This document shows, one piece after another, positions 43,575-56,064 of a stretch of 64,000 nucleotides of DNA. The position numbers were made by a program, and so were the translations under genes. Positions within the stretch are counted from its first letter, which is position 1; each line of letters begins with the position of its first letter. Source of the stretch: Geodermatophilus amargosae (GTDB taxonomy: Bacteria > Actinomycetota > Actinomycetes > Mycobacteriales > Geodermatophilaceae); contig NZ_FPBA01000008.1 in NCBI RefSeq assembly GCF_900116515.1, forward strand, positions 62,001 to 126,000, read 5' to 3'. Below the pieces are notes generated by a model. The model was not told where the DNA came from and ran no database searches. It saw only the letters and a program-made list of their open reading frames with translations.

Positions 43575-43607
43575 GAGGCCCGCTCCGGCACCGCCGGCGC
43601 GGGTCTC
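43575..43607. terminator. bldD terminator hairpin
   Basis: GAGGCCCGC and GCGGGTCTC pair with one G-U, and the interior CCGGC/GCCGG extends the stem. It starts 15 nt after the bldD stop. Confidence 0.7.
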
Positions 43608-43771
43608 GCTGCGTCCACGGGCCGCGGGCCGTGCACGCAGCGCCGTCGGAGCGGTCCGTCGGCAGCGGTGTGCGCACGTCCCGGCGTCTGCGCGCCGCCG
43701 ACGACCCCCGCGGTGAGTGCACATCCGCGCCCGAGGTCTCACAGGGAGGTCGCAGCCGGGGCACCGGGAAC

Positions 43772-43793
43772 TGTCGGTGGGCGGACCTAGCGT
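43772..43793 (+). promoter_or_regulatory. RecA-NDp/PafBC-type DNA-damage promoter
   Basis: TGTCGGTG, 8 nt, then TAGCGT matches the LexA-independent mycobacterial damage promoter TTGTCRGTG-N8-TANNNT. Expected transcription start is near 43800, giving a ~30-nt leader to the small gene at 43830. Confidence 0.65.
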
Positions 43794-43829
43794 CGGCTGC
43801 GCCGAGAACGTGCACCCCGAGGAGCAGCC

Positions 43830-43979
43830 GTGAGCACCGTCCCGCCCGTCCCGATGCCCGACCGCGACGCCCTGCTGGCCGCGAACCGCCGGGCCGCGCT
43901 GCGCCGCGCACGGCGGCTCAACGCCGGTGTCCGGGCCGCGGTGATGCTGGCTGCGGCCGAGGCCGGCCTGCGGGCCTGA
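43830..43979 (+). CDS. Small basic helical protein, putatively DNA-damage-induced
   Basis: A 49-residue ORF from GTG 43830, with GAGGAG about 8 nt upstream, ending TGA at 43977-43979. The sequence is proline-containing at the start (STVPPVPMPDRD) and then one Arg/Ala-rich amphipathic helix (LLAANRRAALRRARRLNAGV). No family recognised. The combination of a good ribosome-binding site and a RecA-NDp-type promoter argues for a real small gene. It ends just before a tandem-repeat region. Confidence 0.55.
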   Translation: MSTVPPVPMPDRDALLAANRRAALRRARRLNAGVRAAVMLAAAEAGLRA

Positions 43980-44026
43980 GCCCAGGACCGGGGCCCAGGA
44001 CCCGGGCCAAGGACCCGGGCCGAGGA

Positions 44027-44124
44027 CCCAGCGCTCAGGACCCAGCGCTCAGGACCCAGCGCTCAGGACCCAGCGCTCAGGACCCAGCGCTCAGGACCCA
44101 GCGCTCAGGACCCAGCGCTCAGGA
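44027..44124. repeat. 14-bp minisatellite, seven perfect copies
   Basis: CCCAGCGCTCAGGA is repeated seven times without mismatch, preceded by about 45 nt of degenerate copies (from 43981). Each unit has the palindrome AGCGCT. The last copy contains the nusB stop codon (44119-44121). Length differences between strains would be expected. Confidence 0.92.
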
Positions 44125-44529
44125 CGAGGTGGGCACCTCGGCGTCGAGGATGGCGCCGAGCACGCCGTTGACGTAGGCCGGCGAGTCGTCGGTCGACAGC
44201 GCCCGCGCGAGCTCCACGGCCTCGTCGATCACGACGGCGTCGGGCACGTCCTCGGCCCAGAGCAGCTCGTACACCGCCATCCGCAGGATCGCGCGGTCGA
44301 CGTCGGGCAGTCGCTCGAGCGACCAGCCGCGGGCGTGCCGGTCGATCAGCTCGTCGATGCGGGGGTTGTTCGCCGCCACGCCCTCGACCAGCCGGACGGC
44401 GTGGTCGGGGACGGGCGGGGAGACGTCGGAGATCCGCTCGCGCAGCAGCTCCACCGGGTCGGCGCCCCGCAGGTCGGCCTCGTAGAGGACGTCGACGGCG
44501 CGCTTGCGCGCCTTGGTGCGGGCAGCCAT
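44119..44529 (-). CDS. nusB: Transcription antitermination factor NusB
   Basis: RNA-binding partner of NusE/S10 in rRNA antitermination. 136 residues, all helical: ARTKARKRAVDVLYEADLRG at the start (arginine-rich RNA contact) and LPDVDRAILRMAVYELLWAE in the core, then AVELARALSTDDSPAYVNGV. The stop codon lies inside the minisatellite. It follows efp by 16 nt, the usual order efp-nusB in Actinobacteria. Confidence 0.96.
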   Translation of the reverse strand: MAARTKARKRAVDVLYEADLRGADPVELLRERISDVSPPVPDHAVRLVEGVAANNPRIDELIDRHARGWSLERLPDVDRAILRMAVYELLWAEDVPDAVVIDEAVELARALSTDDSPAYVNGVLGAILDAEVPTSS

Positions 44530-44545
44530 CTCGTCGGTGGGTGCG

Positions 44546-45106
44546 TCAGTTGGCGCGGCCGAGGTACCGGCCGTCGCGGGTGTCGACCTTGAGCCTGTCG
44601 CCGGTGTTGACGAACAGCGGCACGTTGATCTGCGCGCCAGTCTCCAGGGTCGCGGGCTTGGTCCCGCCGGTGGAGCGGTCGCCCTGCAGGCCCGGGTCGG
44701 TGTGCTGCACCACGAGCTCCATGGTCACCGGGAGCTCCACGTAGAGCGGGGTGCCCTCGTGCACCGCGACGACGGCCTCGGTGTTGTCCAGCAGGTAGTC
44801 CGCGCCGCTGCCGACGGTCTCGCCCGGCACGTAGATCTGGTCGTAGGTGTCGCCGTCCATGAAGACGAAGTCGTTGCCCTCGCGGTACAGGTAGGTCATG
44901 TTCCGCTTGTCGACGGTGGCCGTCTCGACCTTCGTGCCGGCGTTGAAGGTGCGGTCGACGACCTTGCCCGAGAGGACGTTCTTGAGCGTCGTCCGGACGA
45001 ACGCGCCGCCCTTGCCGGGCTTGACGTGCTGGAACTCGGTGACGGCCCACAGCTGGCCGTCGATGTTGAGGACCATGCCGTTCTTGAGGTCGTTGGTGGT
45101 AGCCAT
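44546..45106 (-). CDS. efp: Elongation factor P
   Basis: Rescues ribosomes stalled at polyproline stretches. 186 residues in three beta-barrel domains. The tip loop is VKPGKGGAF with Lys32 facing the peptidyl-transferase centre; no modification enzyme is in the window. C-terminal domain signature LPVTMELVV and [20 protein letters not shown]. The ATG directly follows the pepP TAG stop without gap. Confidence 0.97.
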   Translation of the reverse strand: MATTNDLKNGMVLNIDGQLWAVTEFQHVKPGKGGAFVRTTLKNVLSGKVVDRTFNAGTKVETATVDKRNMTYLYREGNDFVFMDGDTYDQIYVPGETVGSGADYLLDNTEAVVAVHEGTPLYVELPVTMELVVQHTDPGLQGDRSTGGTKPATLETGAQINVPLFVNTGDRLKVDTRDGRYLGRAN

Positions 45107-46210
45107 CTAGAGGACCAGCAGTTCCTTGCTCGTGAGGGTCAACAACTCGGGCGCGTCCGCCGTGACGACGAGCGTGTCCTCGATCCGGACACCGCCGTGG
45201 CCGGGGAGGTAGACCCCGGGCTCCACGGTGACGGTCATGCCGGCGGTCAGCCTACCCGCGCCCAGCGGGCCGATGCCCGGCGCCTCGTGGATCTCCAGGC
45301 CCACCCCGTGCCCGAGGCCGTGGGGAAAGTGGTGGGCGTGCCCGGCGGCGGCGATGACGTCGCGGGAGGCCGCGTCGACGGCGACGACGTCGGCACCGAC
45401 CGCCAGTGCCGCGCGCCCGGCCGCCTGCGCCTCGGCGACCAGCGCGTGGACGTCCCGCTGCCAGTCGGCGGCGTGGCCGAGCACCAGGGTGCGGGTCATG
45501 TCGGAGTGGTAGCCGTCGACGGTCGCGCCGAAGTCGAGCTTGAGGAGGTCGCCGCCGGCCAGCACGGTGCGGTCCGGGCGGTGGTGCGGGATCGCCGAGT
45601 TCGCGCCGGTGGCCACGATCGTCTCGAACGACGGCGCCTCGGCACCCAGGGCCAGCATGCGGGCGTCGAGCTCCCGCCCGACCTCGAGCTCGGTGCGCCC
45701 GGGCCGCAGTGCGCCCTCCGCGGCGAGCTCGGCCAGCGCCTGGTCGGCGACGGCGCAGGCCCGGCGCAGCGCGTCGACCTCGTCGTCGTCCTTGACCGCG
45801 CGCAGCTCCTCGACCGCGCGGCGCACCGACACCAGGTCGGGCACCGTGCCGCCGGCCGCGGCGTCGGCGAGGACCCGCTCGACCTGGGCCAGCCCGTCGA
45901 CGGTCACCTCGTGGCTCTCGTAGCCGAGGCGGCCGGCACCGGCGCGCACCGCCTCACCGGCCAGCGCCGGCACGGTCGCGCGGTCGACCAGCAGCTCGAG
46001 GTCGGGGACCTGGGTGCCGGCCTGGGTGGTGTAGCGGCCGTCGGTGCCGAAGAGGTCCGGCCCGTCGGTGCGCAGCAGCAGCGCGCCGTTGGAGCCGGCG
46101 AACCCGGTCAGGTAGCGGACGTTGAGCAGGTTGGTCACCAGGACGGCGTCCAGGCCGCGTTCGGCCGCCGTCGCCCGCAGCCGCTCGCGCCGCTCGGCCG
46201 CCCCGCTCAC
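45107..46210 (-). CDS. pepP: Xaa-Pro aminopeptidase/dipeptidase (M24 family)
   Basis: Cleaves X-Pro peptide bonds in the cytosol. 367 residues: an N-terminal creatinase-like domain ([20 protein letters not shown]) and the pita-bread catalytic domain with dimetal ligands in [40 protein letters not shown] and RIEDTL. The symbol is by analogy; pepQ would be equally used. GTG start overlaps the aroQ stop (GTGA). Confidence 0.92.
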   Translation of the reverse strand: MSGAAERRERLRATAAERGLDAVLVTNLLNVRYLTGFAGSNGALLLRTDGPDLFGTDGRYTTQAGTQVPDLELLVDRATVPALAGEAVRAGAGRLGYESHEVTVDGLAQVERVLADAAAGGTVPDLVSVRRAVEELRAVKDDDEVDALRRACAVADQALAELAAEGALRPGRTELEVGRELDARMLALGAEAPSFETIVATGANSAIPHHRPDRTVLAGGDLLKLDFGATVDGYHSDMTRTLVLGHAADWQRDVHALVAEAQAAGRAALAVGADVVAVDAASRDVIAAAGHAHHFPHGLGHGVGLEIHEAPGIGPLGAGRLTAGMTVTVEPGVYLPGHGGVRIEDTLVVTADAPELLTLTSKELLVL

Positions 46211-46641
46211 GAGACCCCCTGGGCCGCGAGGTACCGCAGCGCGAGCTCGTAGCCCTGCACGCCCAGCCCCGCGATCACGCCGTCGGCCACCCGGGAGACG
46301 TAGGAGTGGTGCCGGAACTCCTCGCGCCGGTGGATGTTGGAGATGTGCACCTCGACGACCGGGGCGCCCACCGCGGCGAGCGCGTCGTGCAGCACCACCG
46401 ACGTGTGCGACCAGCCGCCGGGGTTGATGACGACCGGGTCGCCGGCGTCGGTGGCGTCGTGGATCCAGCCGAGCAGCTCGGCCTCGGAGTCGGTCTGGCG
46501 CACCCGGACGTCCAGACCCAGCCCGGCGGCCACGTCCTCGACCATCGCCACCAGCTCGGCGTACGTCGTCGTGCCGTAGACCGCGGGCTCACGCGTGCCG
46601 AGCCGGCCGAGGTTGGCGCCGTTGAGCACCTGGACGGTCAC
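46207..46641 (-). CDS. aroQ: 3-dehydroquinate dehydratase, type II
   Basis: Third shikimate-pathway step. 144 residues with the type II motifs [19 protein letters not shown] (catalytic Tyr), [18 protein letters not shown] and [22 protein letters not shown] start within the overlap GTGA with the aroB stop. Confidence 0.97.
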   Translation of the reverse strand: MTVQVLNGANLGRLGTREPAVYGTTTYAELVAMVEDVAAGLGLDVRVRQTDSEAELLGWIHDATDAGDPVVINPGGWSHTSVVLHDALAAVGAPVVEVHISNIHRREEFRHHSYVSRVADGVIAGLGVQGYELALRYLAAQGVS

Positions 46642-47693
46642 TGTTCCTCCGATACTGCGGCCCACGCCGCGTCCAGCCACGCCGGTTCCGGGTCGGTGAG
46701 GATGCCCGGGTTGCCGAGCCCGTCGAGGACGACGAACCGCAGCGTCGCCCCGCGGGCCTTCTTGTCCACGCGCATCACCGACTGCAGCGCCGCCCAGTCG
46801 CCGTCGTAGCGGGTGGGCAGCCCCATCGCGGTGAGCAGCTCGCGGTGCCGGTCGGCCTCGGCCCGGCTCAGGCGGCCGGCCTGCACGCCGAGCTCGGCGG
46901 CGAAGACCAGCCCGACGGCGACCGCCTCGCCGTGCCGCCAGCCGAAGTCCTCCACCCGCTCGATCGCGTGACCCAGCGTGTGCCCGTAGTTGAGGTACTC
47001 GCGGACGCCGGTGTCGAACAGGTCCTGGCCCACGGCGTCGGCCTTGACCCGCACCGCGCGCTCGATGAGCTCCTCGGTGTCGCGGCGGCCGGTCGGGTCG
47101 GCGGCGAGCAGGTCGAGGATCTCCCCGTCGGCGATGAAGCCGCACTTGACCACCTCGGCCATCCCGGCGCGGAACTCGGCCTCGGGCAGCCCGGCGAGGA
47201 CGTCGGTGTCGGCGAGCACCCCGGCCGGCGGGTGGAACGCGCCCACCAGGTTCTTGCCGGCGCCGGTGTTGATGCCGGTCTTGCCGCCCACCGCGGCGTC
47301 GACCATGCCCAGCACGCTGGTGGGCAGGTGCACCACCCGCACACCGCGGGTCCAGGTGGCGGCGAGGAACCCGGCGAGGTCGGTGACCGCTCCGCCACCG
47401 ACCCCGACGACGGCGTCCGAGCGGGTCAGGCCGAGCCGGCCGAACTGCTCCCACGCCTGCGCGGCGACCTCGGCGGTCTTGGCGGCCTCGCCGTCGGGTA
47501 CGACGACGGCCTCGGCGGCCACCCCGGCGGTCTGCAGCGTCTCGACGGCGGCCCCGGCGAGCGCGGCCAGCGGCGGGGCGTGCACGACGGCGGCCTTCGG
47601 CGTGCCGGCCAGCACCAGGCCGAGCTCGACCTGCGCCCCCGGGCCGATGACGACGTCGTAGGGCTTCTCCCCTCCGACGGTCACGCGCCTCAT
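46638..47693 (-). CDS. aroB: 3-dehydroquinate synthase
   Basis: Second shikimate-pathway step, zinc and NAD dependent. 351 residues: [34 protein letters not shown] (NAD site), [20 protein letters not shown], and the zinc ligands in GHTLGHAIE and [13 protein letters not shown] start overlaps the aroK stop (ATGA). Confidence 0.97.
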   Translation of the reverse strand: MRRVTVGGEKPYDVVIGPGAQVELGLVLAGTPKAAVVHAPPLAALAGAAVETLQTAGVAAEAVVVPDGEAAKTAEVAAQAWEQFGRLGLTRSDAVVGVGGGAVTDLAGFLAATWTRGVRVVHLPTSVLGMVDAAVGGKTGINTGAGKNLVGAFHPPAGVLADTDVLAGLPEAEFRAGMAEVVKCGFIADGEILDLLAADPTGRRDTEELIERAVRVKADAVGQDLFDTGVREYLNYGHTLGHAIERVEDFGWRHGEAVAVGLVFAAELGVQAGRLSRAEADRHRELLTAMGLPTRYDGDWAALQSVMRVDKKARGATLRFVVLDGLGNPGILTDPEPAWLDAAWAAVSEEQ

Positions 47694-48232
47694 CCCCTCA
47701 CCTCGGTCGCTCCCGCGGGGAGGGCGGCGAGCACGTCGGCGACGACGTCCTGCGGCGTGCGGTTCCCGGTGGGGACGACGGCGGTGGCGACCTCGGCGTA
47801 CAGGGGCGCGCGCTGCTCGAGCAGGGTCCGGAGCATCGCCCGCGGGTTGACCGCCAGCAGCGGGCGGTCGCGGGAGAGCCCGGCACGCTTCGCGGCCGAG
47901 GGCAGGTCGACGTCGAGGTGGACGACCGTCCCGCCGGCCCGCCCGTAGGCGACGAGCAGGGCGCGGCTCGCCGCGCTGAGCACCGCGCCGCCGCCGAGGG
48001 CGAGGACGCCGTCGTGCTCACCGACGGCCCGGGCGACCGCCTGCTCCTCCAGGTCGCGGAAGTACGGCTCGCCGGAGCTAATGAACAGGTCGGCGACGGT
48101 GGTGCCGGCGACGTTCTCGACGTCGGCGTCGGTGTCCCGGAAGGGCACCCCGAGCCGCGCGGCGACGGCCGTGCCGACCGTGGTCTTGCCCGACGCCGGC
48201 GGACCGACGAGCACGAGGACGGGCCGGATCAC
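47690..48232 (-). CDS. aroK: Shikimate kinase
   Basis: Phosphorylates shikimate with ATP. 180 residues: Walker [20 protein letters not shown], shikimate-binding [18 protein letters not shown] and [17 protein letters not shown], and the lid SRDRPLL. GTG start overlaps the aroC stop. Confidence 0.97.
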   Translation of the reverse strand: MIRPVLVLVGPPASGKTTVGTAVAARLGVPFRDTDADVENVAGTTVADLFISSGEPYFRDLEEQAVARAVGEHDGVLALGGGAVLSAASRALLVAYGRAGGTVVHLDVDLPSAAKRAGLSRDRPLLAVNPRAMLRTLLEQRAPLYAEVATAVVPTGNRTPQDVVADVLAALPAGATEVRG

Positions 48233-49407
48233 CGGTACGGGAGGGCGTCGAGGTAGGCCTGGGCGTTGCGGCGGGTCTCGGTCACCGAGTCGCCGCCGAA
48301 CTTCTCCAGGGCGGCGTCGGCGAGCGTCAGGGCGACCATCGCCTCCATCACCACGGCGCCGCGCGGGACGGCGCAGGCGTCGCTGCGCTGGTTGATCGCG
48401 ACCGCGGCGTCGCCGGTGGCGACGTCGACGGTGGCCAGCGCCCGCGGCACGGTGGAGATCGGCTTCATCGCCGCCCGCACGCGCAGCACCTCGCCGTTGG
48501 TCATGCCGCCCTCGATGCCGCCGGCGCGGTCGGTGACCCGGCGCAGCCGGCCCTCGGAGCTGACGATCTCGTCGTGGGCGACCGAGCCGCGGCGGCGGGC
48601 GGTCTCCAGGCCGTCACCGACCTCCACGGCCTTGACCGACTGCACGCCCATGAGCGCGCCGGCCAGGCGGGAGTCCAGCCGGCGGTCCCAGTGCACGTGG
48701 CTGCCCAGGCCCGGCGGCAGCCCGTGGACGACGACCTCGACGACGCCGCCGAGGGTGTCGCCGTTCTTCCGGGCGTCGTCGACCTCGGCCACCATCGCCT
48801 CGCTGGTGGCGGGGTCGGCGCAGCGCACCGGGTCCTCGTCGATGCGGGGGTTGTCCTGCGGGCCGGGCAGCACGCCGTCGGGGACGGTGACCGGGCCGAT
48901 CGCGACGACGTGGCTGACCACCTCGACGCCGAGCGCCTGGCGCAGGAACGCCTTGGCGACGGCACCGAGCGCCACCCGCGCGGCGGTCTCGCGGGCGCTG
49001 GCCCGCTCGAGCACCGGGCGGGCGTCGTCGAAGCCGTACTTCTGCATGCCGGCGAGGTCGGCGTGGCCGGGCCGCGGGCGGGTCAGCGGCGCGTTGCGGG
49101 CCTGGCCCGCGAGGACCTCGGGGTCGACCGGGTCGGCGGACATGACCGTCGTCCACTTCGGCCACTCGGTGTTGCCCACCTGCACGGCGATCGGGCCGCC
49201 CTGGGTCAGGCCGTGCCGGACGCCGCCGGTCAGCGTGACGGCGTCCTGCTCGAAGGACATGCGGGCGCCGCGGCCGTGGCCGAGGCGGCGCCGGGCGAGG
49301 TCGACGTCGAGGTCGGAGGTCTGCACCTGCACGCCGGCGGGCAGGCCCTCGAGGATGGCGGTGAGCTGCTGGCCGTGCGACTCACCGGCGGTCAGCCAGC
49401 GCAACAT
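48229..49407 (-). CDS. aroC: Chorismate synthase
   Basis: Last shikimate-pathway step, needing reduced FMN. 392 residues: [20 protein letters not shown] at the start (signature 1), [57 protein letters not shown], and the C-terminal [21 protein letters not shown] start 23 nt after the prepilin peptidase stop. Confidence 0.97.
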   Translation of the reverse strand: MLRWLTAGESHGQQLTAILEGLPAGVQVQTSDLDVDLARRRLGHGRGARMSFEQDAVTLTGGVRHGLTQGGPIAVQVGNTEWPKWTTVMSADPVDPEVLAGQARNAPLTRPRPGHADLAGMQKYGFDDARPVLERASARETAARVALGAVAKAFLRQALGVEVVSHVVAIGPVTVPDGVLPGPQDNPRIDEDPVRCADPATSEAMVAEVDDARKNGDTLGGVVEVVVHGLPPGLGSHVHWDRRLDSRLAGALMGVQSVKAVEVGDGLETARRRGSVAHDEIVSSEGRLRRVTDRAGGIEGGMTNGEVLRVRAAMKPISTVPRALATVDVATGDAAVAINQRSDACAVPRGAVVMEAMVALTLADAALEKFGGDSVTETRRNAQAYLDALPYR

Positions 49408-49430
49408 GCCCCGGAGTGTAGGTGGCCCCC

Positions 49431-50093
49431 TCAGAGGAGCGGGCCCTCCACCAGGAGGGCCAGGACCGCGCCCACCAGCAGCGGCGGCCCAAACGGCACC
49501 GGCGTGCGCCAGCCGGCCCGCCGGGTCGCCAGGAGCACCAGCGAGACGGCCGCGCCGGCGAGCAGGCCGAGGAACACCCCGGCCAGCAGCGCGCCCCAGC
49601 CGGCCCAGCCGAGCAGCAGGCCCAGCAGCGCGAGCAGCTTGACGTCACCGAGGCCCAGACCCGACGGCCCGGCCAGCGCGGCGAGCAACGCGACACCCCC
49701 GGCGACGGCCGCGGCGAGCAGCGCCCGCCCCAGCGCCGGCCAGGTGCCGAGGAGGGCGGCGTCGGCCAGCAGCGCGGCCGCGCCGACGGCGGCGGCCGGG
49801 TAGGTGACCCGGTCGGGCAGCCGGTGGACGGCGAGGTCGACCTGCGCGAGGACGACCGCCGCCCCGGCCGCCCAGGCGTAGGCGGCGGTCGCCGGCCGGG
49901 CGCCGGTGAGCAGGACCGCGCCGCAGAGCAGCCCGGCGAGGACGACGGCGCTGGCGACCGCGCGGGCGGCGGTGGGGCGGGCGGCGTCGGAGCGGGCCAG
50001 CCGGACGGCGGTGCGCGCCAGCAGCGGGCCGGCGGCGGCACCGGTCAGGACGGCGAGCGCGAGCAGCAACCCGCGCGGGAGGACGTCGTCCAC
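49431..50093 (-). CDS. Prepilin peptidase (A24 family), short form
   Basis: Membrane aspartyl protease that trims type IV prepilin-like signal peptides. 220 residues with seven or so hydrophobic helices. The two catalytic aspartates are in [16 protein letters not shown] and [13 protein letters not shown]. It lacks the N-terminal methyltransferase domain of PilD, like other short actinobacterial forms. It lies between aroE and aroC in a location common in Actinobacteria; no pilin gene is in the window. Confidence 0.88.
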   Translation of the reverse strand: MDDVLPRGLLLALAVLTGAAAGPLLARTAVRLARSDAARPTAARAVASAVVLAGLLCGAVLLTGARPATAAYAWAAGAAVVLAQVDLAVHRLPDRVTYPAAAVGAAALLADAALLGTWPALGRALLAAAVAGGVALLAALAGPSGLGLGDVKLLALLGLLLGWAGWGALLAGVFLGLLAGAAVSLVLLATRRAGWRTPVPFGPPLLVGAVLALLVEGPLL

Positions 50094-50098
50094 GCAGG

Positions 50099-50926
50099 TC
50101 AGCGGGCGTCCAGGGCAGCGCGCATCGGGCCCAGGGGCGCGGGCAGCCCGGTCATCAGCTCCACCTGCACCGTCGCCTGCCAGAACAGCACCTCGATGCC
50201 GCTGATGACGGTGGCGCCCGCGGCGGCGGCGCGGCCGACCAGTGGGGTCGGCCACGGCGCGTAGAGGACGTCGAGCAGGGTCTGTCCCGCCCGCCACTGG
50301 AGGCCGTCGAGGTCGGGGTGAGCGCCGATCGGCACGGTGCTGACGACGACCGGCGCCTCGACCGGGCCGGGGGCCAGCGGGCGGACCGCGGCCTCGACGC
50401 CGAGCACGCCCAGGATGCGGGCGACGTCGGCGGCGCGGTCGGGCGCGCGGACGAGCACCTCGACGGACTCCGCACCCAGCTCGGCCAGCGCCACGGCGGC
50501 CGCGGCCGCCGTCCCCCCTGCGCCGACGATCGCCGCGTGCGCGACCCGCTCGACGCCGCCGGTCTGCAGCGCCATGCCGACGCCGTGGACGTCGGTGTTC
50601 TCCGCCCGCCAGCCGTCGTCGGTGTGCACGAGGGTGTTCGCGGCGCCCAGCAGGCGGGGCAGCGGGTCCACCTCGTCGGCGACGGCGACCGCGGCCTGCT
50701 TGCAGGGCATGGTCACGGAGAACCCGCGCCACTCCGGGCCGAGGCCGGCGATGAGGTCGGACAGGTCCTCGGGCCCGACGTCGAGGGCGTCGTAGGTCCA
50801 GCCGGTCAGGCCGAGCGCGGCGTAGGCCGCGCGGTGCAGCAGCGGCGAGAGCGAGTGCCCGACCGGGCGGCCGAGGACGGCCGCCCGGCCTGGCGGGGTC
50901 GGGTCGGGCACCGGCCGGTCAGCCAC
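50099..50926 (-). CDS. aroE: Shikimate dehydrogenase
   Basis: NADPH-dependent reduction of dehydroshikimate. 275 residues: GRPVGHSLSPLLHRAAYAAL (shikimate site), GFSVTMPCKQAAV with the catalytic Lys, GAANTLVHTDDGW, ENTDVHGVG with the catalytic Asp, and AIVGAGGTAAAAAVAL for the cofactor. The GTG start overlaps the mltG stop by 8 nt. Confidence 0.95.
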   Translation of the reverse strand: MADRPVPDPTPPGRAAVLGRPVGHSLSPLLHRAAYAALGLTGWTYDALDVGPEDLSDLIAGLGPEWRGFSVTMPCKQAAVAVADEVDPLPRLLGAANTLVHTDDGWRAENTDVHGVGMALQTGGVERVAHAAIVGAGGTAAAAAVALAELGAESVEVLVRAPDRAADVARILGVLGVEAAVRPLAPGPVEAPVVVSTVPIGAHPDLDGLQWRAGQTLLDVLYAPWPTPLVGRAAAAGATVISGIEVLFWQATVQVELMTGLPAPLGPMRAALDAR

Positions 50927-52661
50927 CGCACCCGAGGCCGGCGTCGGCGCAGCGCTGCCGGGCCGCCAGGAACTCGTCGTAGCTGGCGGTGAAGAAGTGC
51001 CGGCCTTCCCGGGACTCCAGCACGTAGTACAGGTAGTCACCGGTGCTCGGCGCGAGCGCCGCCTCGAGGCTCGCCTCGCCCGGCGCGCTGATCGGCGTCG
51101 GCGGCAGGCCGGCGCGGTTGCGCGTGTTGTACGGGTTGTCCGACTGCAGGTCGCTGACGGTCAGGTCGTTGCCGTTCTTGTCCAGCCCGTAGGCCAGCGC
51201 GGCGTCGATGCCGAGCGGGATGCCCTGCGCCAGCCGGTTGTAGATCACCTGCGCGACGTCCGGCCGCTCGTCGTCGAGCAGGGTCTCCGACTGGACCATC
51301 GAGGCCACGACGACGACGTCGTGGACCGAGCGTCCGGAGGCGGCCGCCCGCTGCTCGAGCTGCATGTCGGTGGCCATGTCGGTGAACCGGGAGACCATGG
51401 CGCCCAGCACGTCGGCAGCGGTGTCGCCGGGCTCGACGTCGTACGTGGCCGGGAACAGGAAGCCCTCGAGCTGGCCGTTGGCGTAGGCCGGCAGGCCCAG
51501 CGCGGCGGGGTCGGCGGCGGCGGCCTGCAGGTCCTCGATCGGCAGCCCGGTGGTCTCCGCGATCCGCTGCAGCGTGGCCTGGAGCGTGAAGCCCTCGGGG
51601 ACGGTGACCCGCGAGACCTGGCGGGTGGAGGGGTCGAGCAGCAGGTCGAGGGCCGCCTGGCCGCTCATCTGCTCCCGCAGGACGTAGACGCCGGGCTGGA
51701 TGCCGGTGGCGGCGGGTTCGGCCTCGGCGGCGTCGACGAACGGCTCGGAGGAGGCGATGACGCCGGAGTCGACGAGGGTGCCGGCGATGTCGCTGAGGGT
51801 GTCGCCCTCGCCGACGCGCACCTCCACGGTGCCGGTGCCCGCCCCGGCGTAGTCCTGGGCCTCGGGGTTGACCAGGCCGATGAGCGCGCGCCCGCCGAAG
51901 ACGATGCCGGCGATCACCGCGGCGAGGACGAGCAGCGCGAGCACGTTGGTCAGCGGGCTGCGGCGACGGCGGCCGCTGCCCGTGCGGTGCGACCCGTGGT
52001 GGACGTCGTCGTGGTGCTCGTCGTAGTGCTCGTCGTCGTGCTCGTCGGCGAAGAGGCCGGGCGCCTCGAGGGTGGCGGGCTCGTCGGCGGCCCGGCGCCG
52101 GGCCCGGCGGCCGCGGCGGCGGCCGGGGTCGGAGCCACCGGCGTCGAGGACCTCGAGGCCACCGGTGGCGTCCTCGTCGTCGTGGTGCTCGTCGTGGTGC
52201 TCGTCGTGGAGGTGGACGTCGAGGTGGTGCCCGCCGGCGTGCGGGCCGACGGCGGGCGCGGCCACGGTCGGTGCGTCGTCGGTGTCGCCGGGGGTCGTGG
52301 TGGTGCGGCGGGCGAGCTTCGACCACGGGCCGGAGGGCCGCGGCGGGAGGCCGGCGGGCGGCGGGACGGGCTGGCCCTCACCGCGCAGGGGGCCGGTGCG
52401 GTCGTCCTGCGGGGCACCGTCCCGGGGTGTACCGCCCCGCGGGACGCCGTCGGGAGCGGCGTGCCGGCCGGCGGACACCGACCGGACCTCCCGGTCGACC
52501 AGTTCCGCGCGGGCGTGGCCGGCGAGGTGCCCGGGCACCGGGCCGAAGGGCAGCAGACGCGTCGTCGGCGGGCCGGCCGTCCAGGGAGCCGGGGGGTTCC
52601 CGGTGGAGACGGCGGGCATGCCGGTCAGGCCCCGCCCGAACGGCGGGACCGGACCGCTCAC
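50919..52661 (-). CDS. mltG: MltG/YceG endolytic murein transglycosylase with His-rich N-terminal domain
   Basis: Cuts nascent glycan strands and so ends peptidoglycan polymerisation. 580 residues. Residues 1-235 are a long cytoplasmic, Pro/Arg-rich region with two His/Asp clusters (around 141-164 and 207-225). A single transmembrane helix follows (238-262), a LysM-like part (VEVRVGEGDTLSDIAGTLVD), and the YceG domain with the catalytic Glu in VASMVQSETLLDDERPDVAQ, then VIYNRLAQGIPLGIDAAL and NPYNTRNRAGLPPTPI. Start overlaps the ruvX stop. Confidence 0.93.
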   Translation of the reverse strand: MSGPVPPFGRGLTGMPAVSTGNPPAPWTAGPPTTRLLPFGPVPGHLAGHARAELVDREVRSVSAGRHAAPDGVPRGGTPRDGAPQDDRTGPLRGEGQPVPPPAGLPPRPSGPWSKLARRTTTTPGDTDDAPTVAAPAVGPHAGGHHLDVHLHDEHHDEHHDDEDATGGLEVLDAGGSDPGRRRGRRARRRAADEPATLEAPGLFADEHDDEHYDEHHDDVHHGSHRTGSGRRRRSPLTNVLALLVLAAVIAGIVFGGRALIGLVNPEAQDYAGAGTGTVEVRVGEGDTLSDIAGTLVDSGVIASSEPFVDAAEAEPAATGIQPGVYVLREQMSGQAALDLLLDPSTRQVSRVTVPEGFTLQATLQRIAETTGLPIEDLQAAAADPAALGLPAYANGQLEGFLFPATYDVEPGDTAADVLGAMVSRFTDMATDMQLEQRAAASGRSVHDVVVVASMVQSETLLDDERPDVAQVIYNRLAQGIPLGIDAALAYGLDKNGNDLTVSDLQSDNPYNTRNRAGLPPTPISAPGEASLEAALAPSTGDYLYYVLESREGRHFFTASYDEFLAARQRCADAGLGCGG

Positions 52662-53322
52662 GAGCGCCCCCGCTGGGCGTCGAGATAGGTCTGCAGGATG
52701 ACCACGGCGGCGGCCTGGTCGATCACGGGGCGCTGGGCGCGGCTGTCGAGCCCGTTGGCCCGCAGGGAACTGGCTGCGGTCACGGTGGAGAGCCTCTCGT
52801 CGACGAGGTGCACGGGCACGGTGCCGATGCGCCCGGCGAGTGACCTAGAGTAGGCACGCGCTTCCCGCGCGGAGGCGCCCGACGCACCCGACAGGTGCCT
52901 CGGCTCCCCCACGATCACCTCTGTCACCTCGTGTTCCTCGACGAGGGCGACGATCCGGTCGAGGTCCCCGCCGTCGCGGCGGCGCTCGACGGTCTCCAGC
53001 GGGCTGGCCAGCATGCCGGTCGGGTCCGACAGCGCGACGCCGATCCGGACGGTGCCGACGTCGAGACCGAGCCGCCGGCCCTGGCGGGGACGCCGCGGCG
53101 GCAGGGGCAGCCCCTGCGACATGTCGATCTCGGTGGTCTCGTTGCGCACGGGCGGGAAGCCGGCACGCAGGTCGATCTGCTCGGTGCGGTGGTGCACCGG
53201 CTGCCTCGCCGCGGGCGGTGGCGGGCTCTGCCGGGGCCGCGACGGCGGCACCGCCGGACGGCCCTGCACCCGCCGCTCCTCCATCGGACCGGTCTCGTCG
53301 GGGTGCTGCTCGGGCACTCCGC

Positions 53323-53326
<4 letters not shown>
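52658..53326 (-). CDS. ruvX: Holliday junction resolvase-like protein YqgF/RuvX with N-terminal extension
   Basis: RNase H-fold nuclease implicated in 16S rRNA 5' maturation and possibly recombination. 222 residues; the conserved ~138-residue domain begins at RRLGLDVGTVRIGVALSDPT (residue 85) with HLVDERLSTVTAA and IDQAAAVVILQTYLD. The first 84 residues are a Pro/Arg-rich, probably disordered extension. An internal ATG near residue 69 would shorten it. Upstream alaS and downstream mltG-aroE is the standard context. Confidence 0.92.
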
Positions 53327-56013
<2,687 letters not shown>

Positions 56014-56064
56014 GGGGGTGTCTCGGGTCTCCTGCGACAGGGGTGCGGCGGCGGGCCGCGGAGG

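Noticed and set aside
44027..44124. Regular repeats as a CRISPR array
   Set aside because: Units are 14 bp and directly adjacent without spacers; no cas gene nearby.
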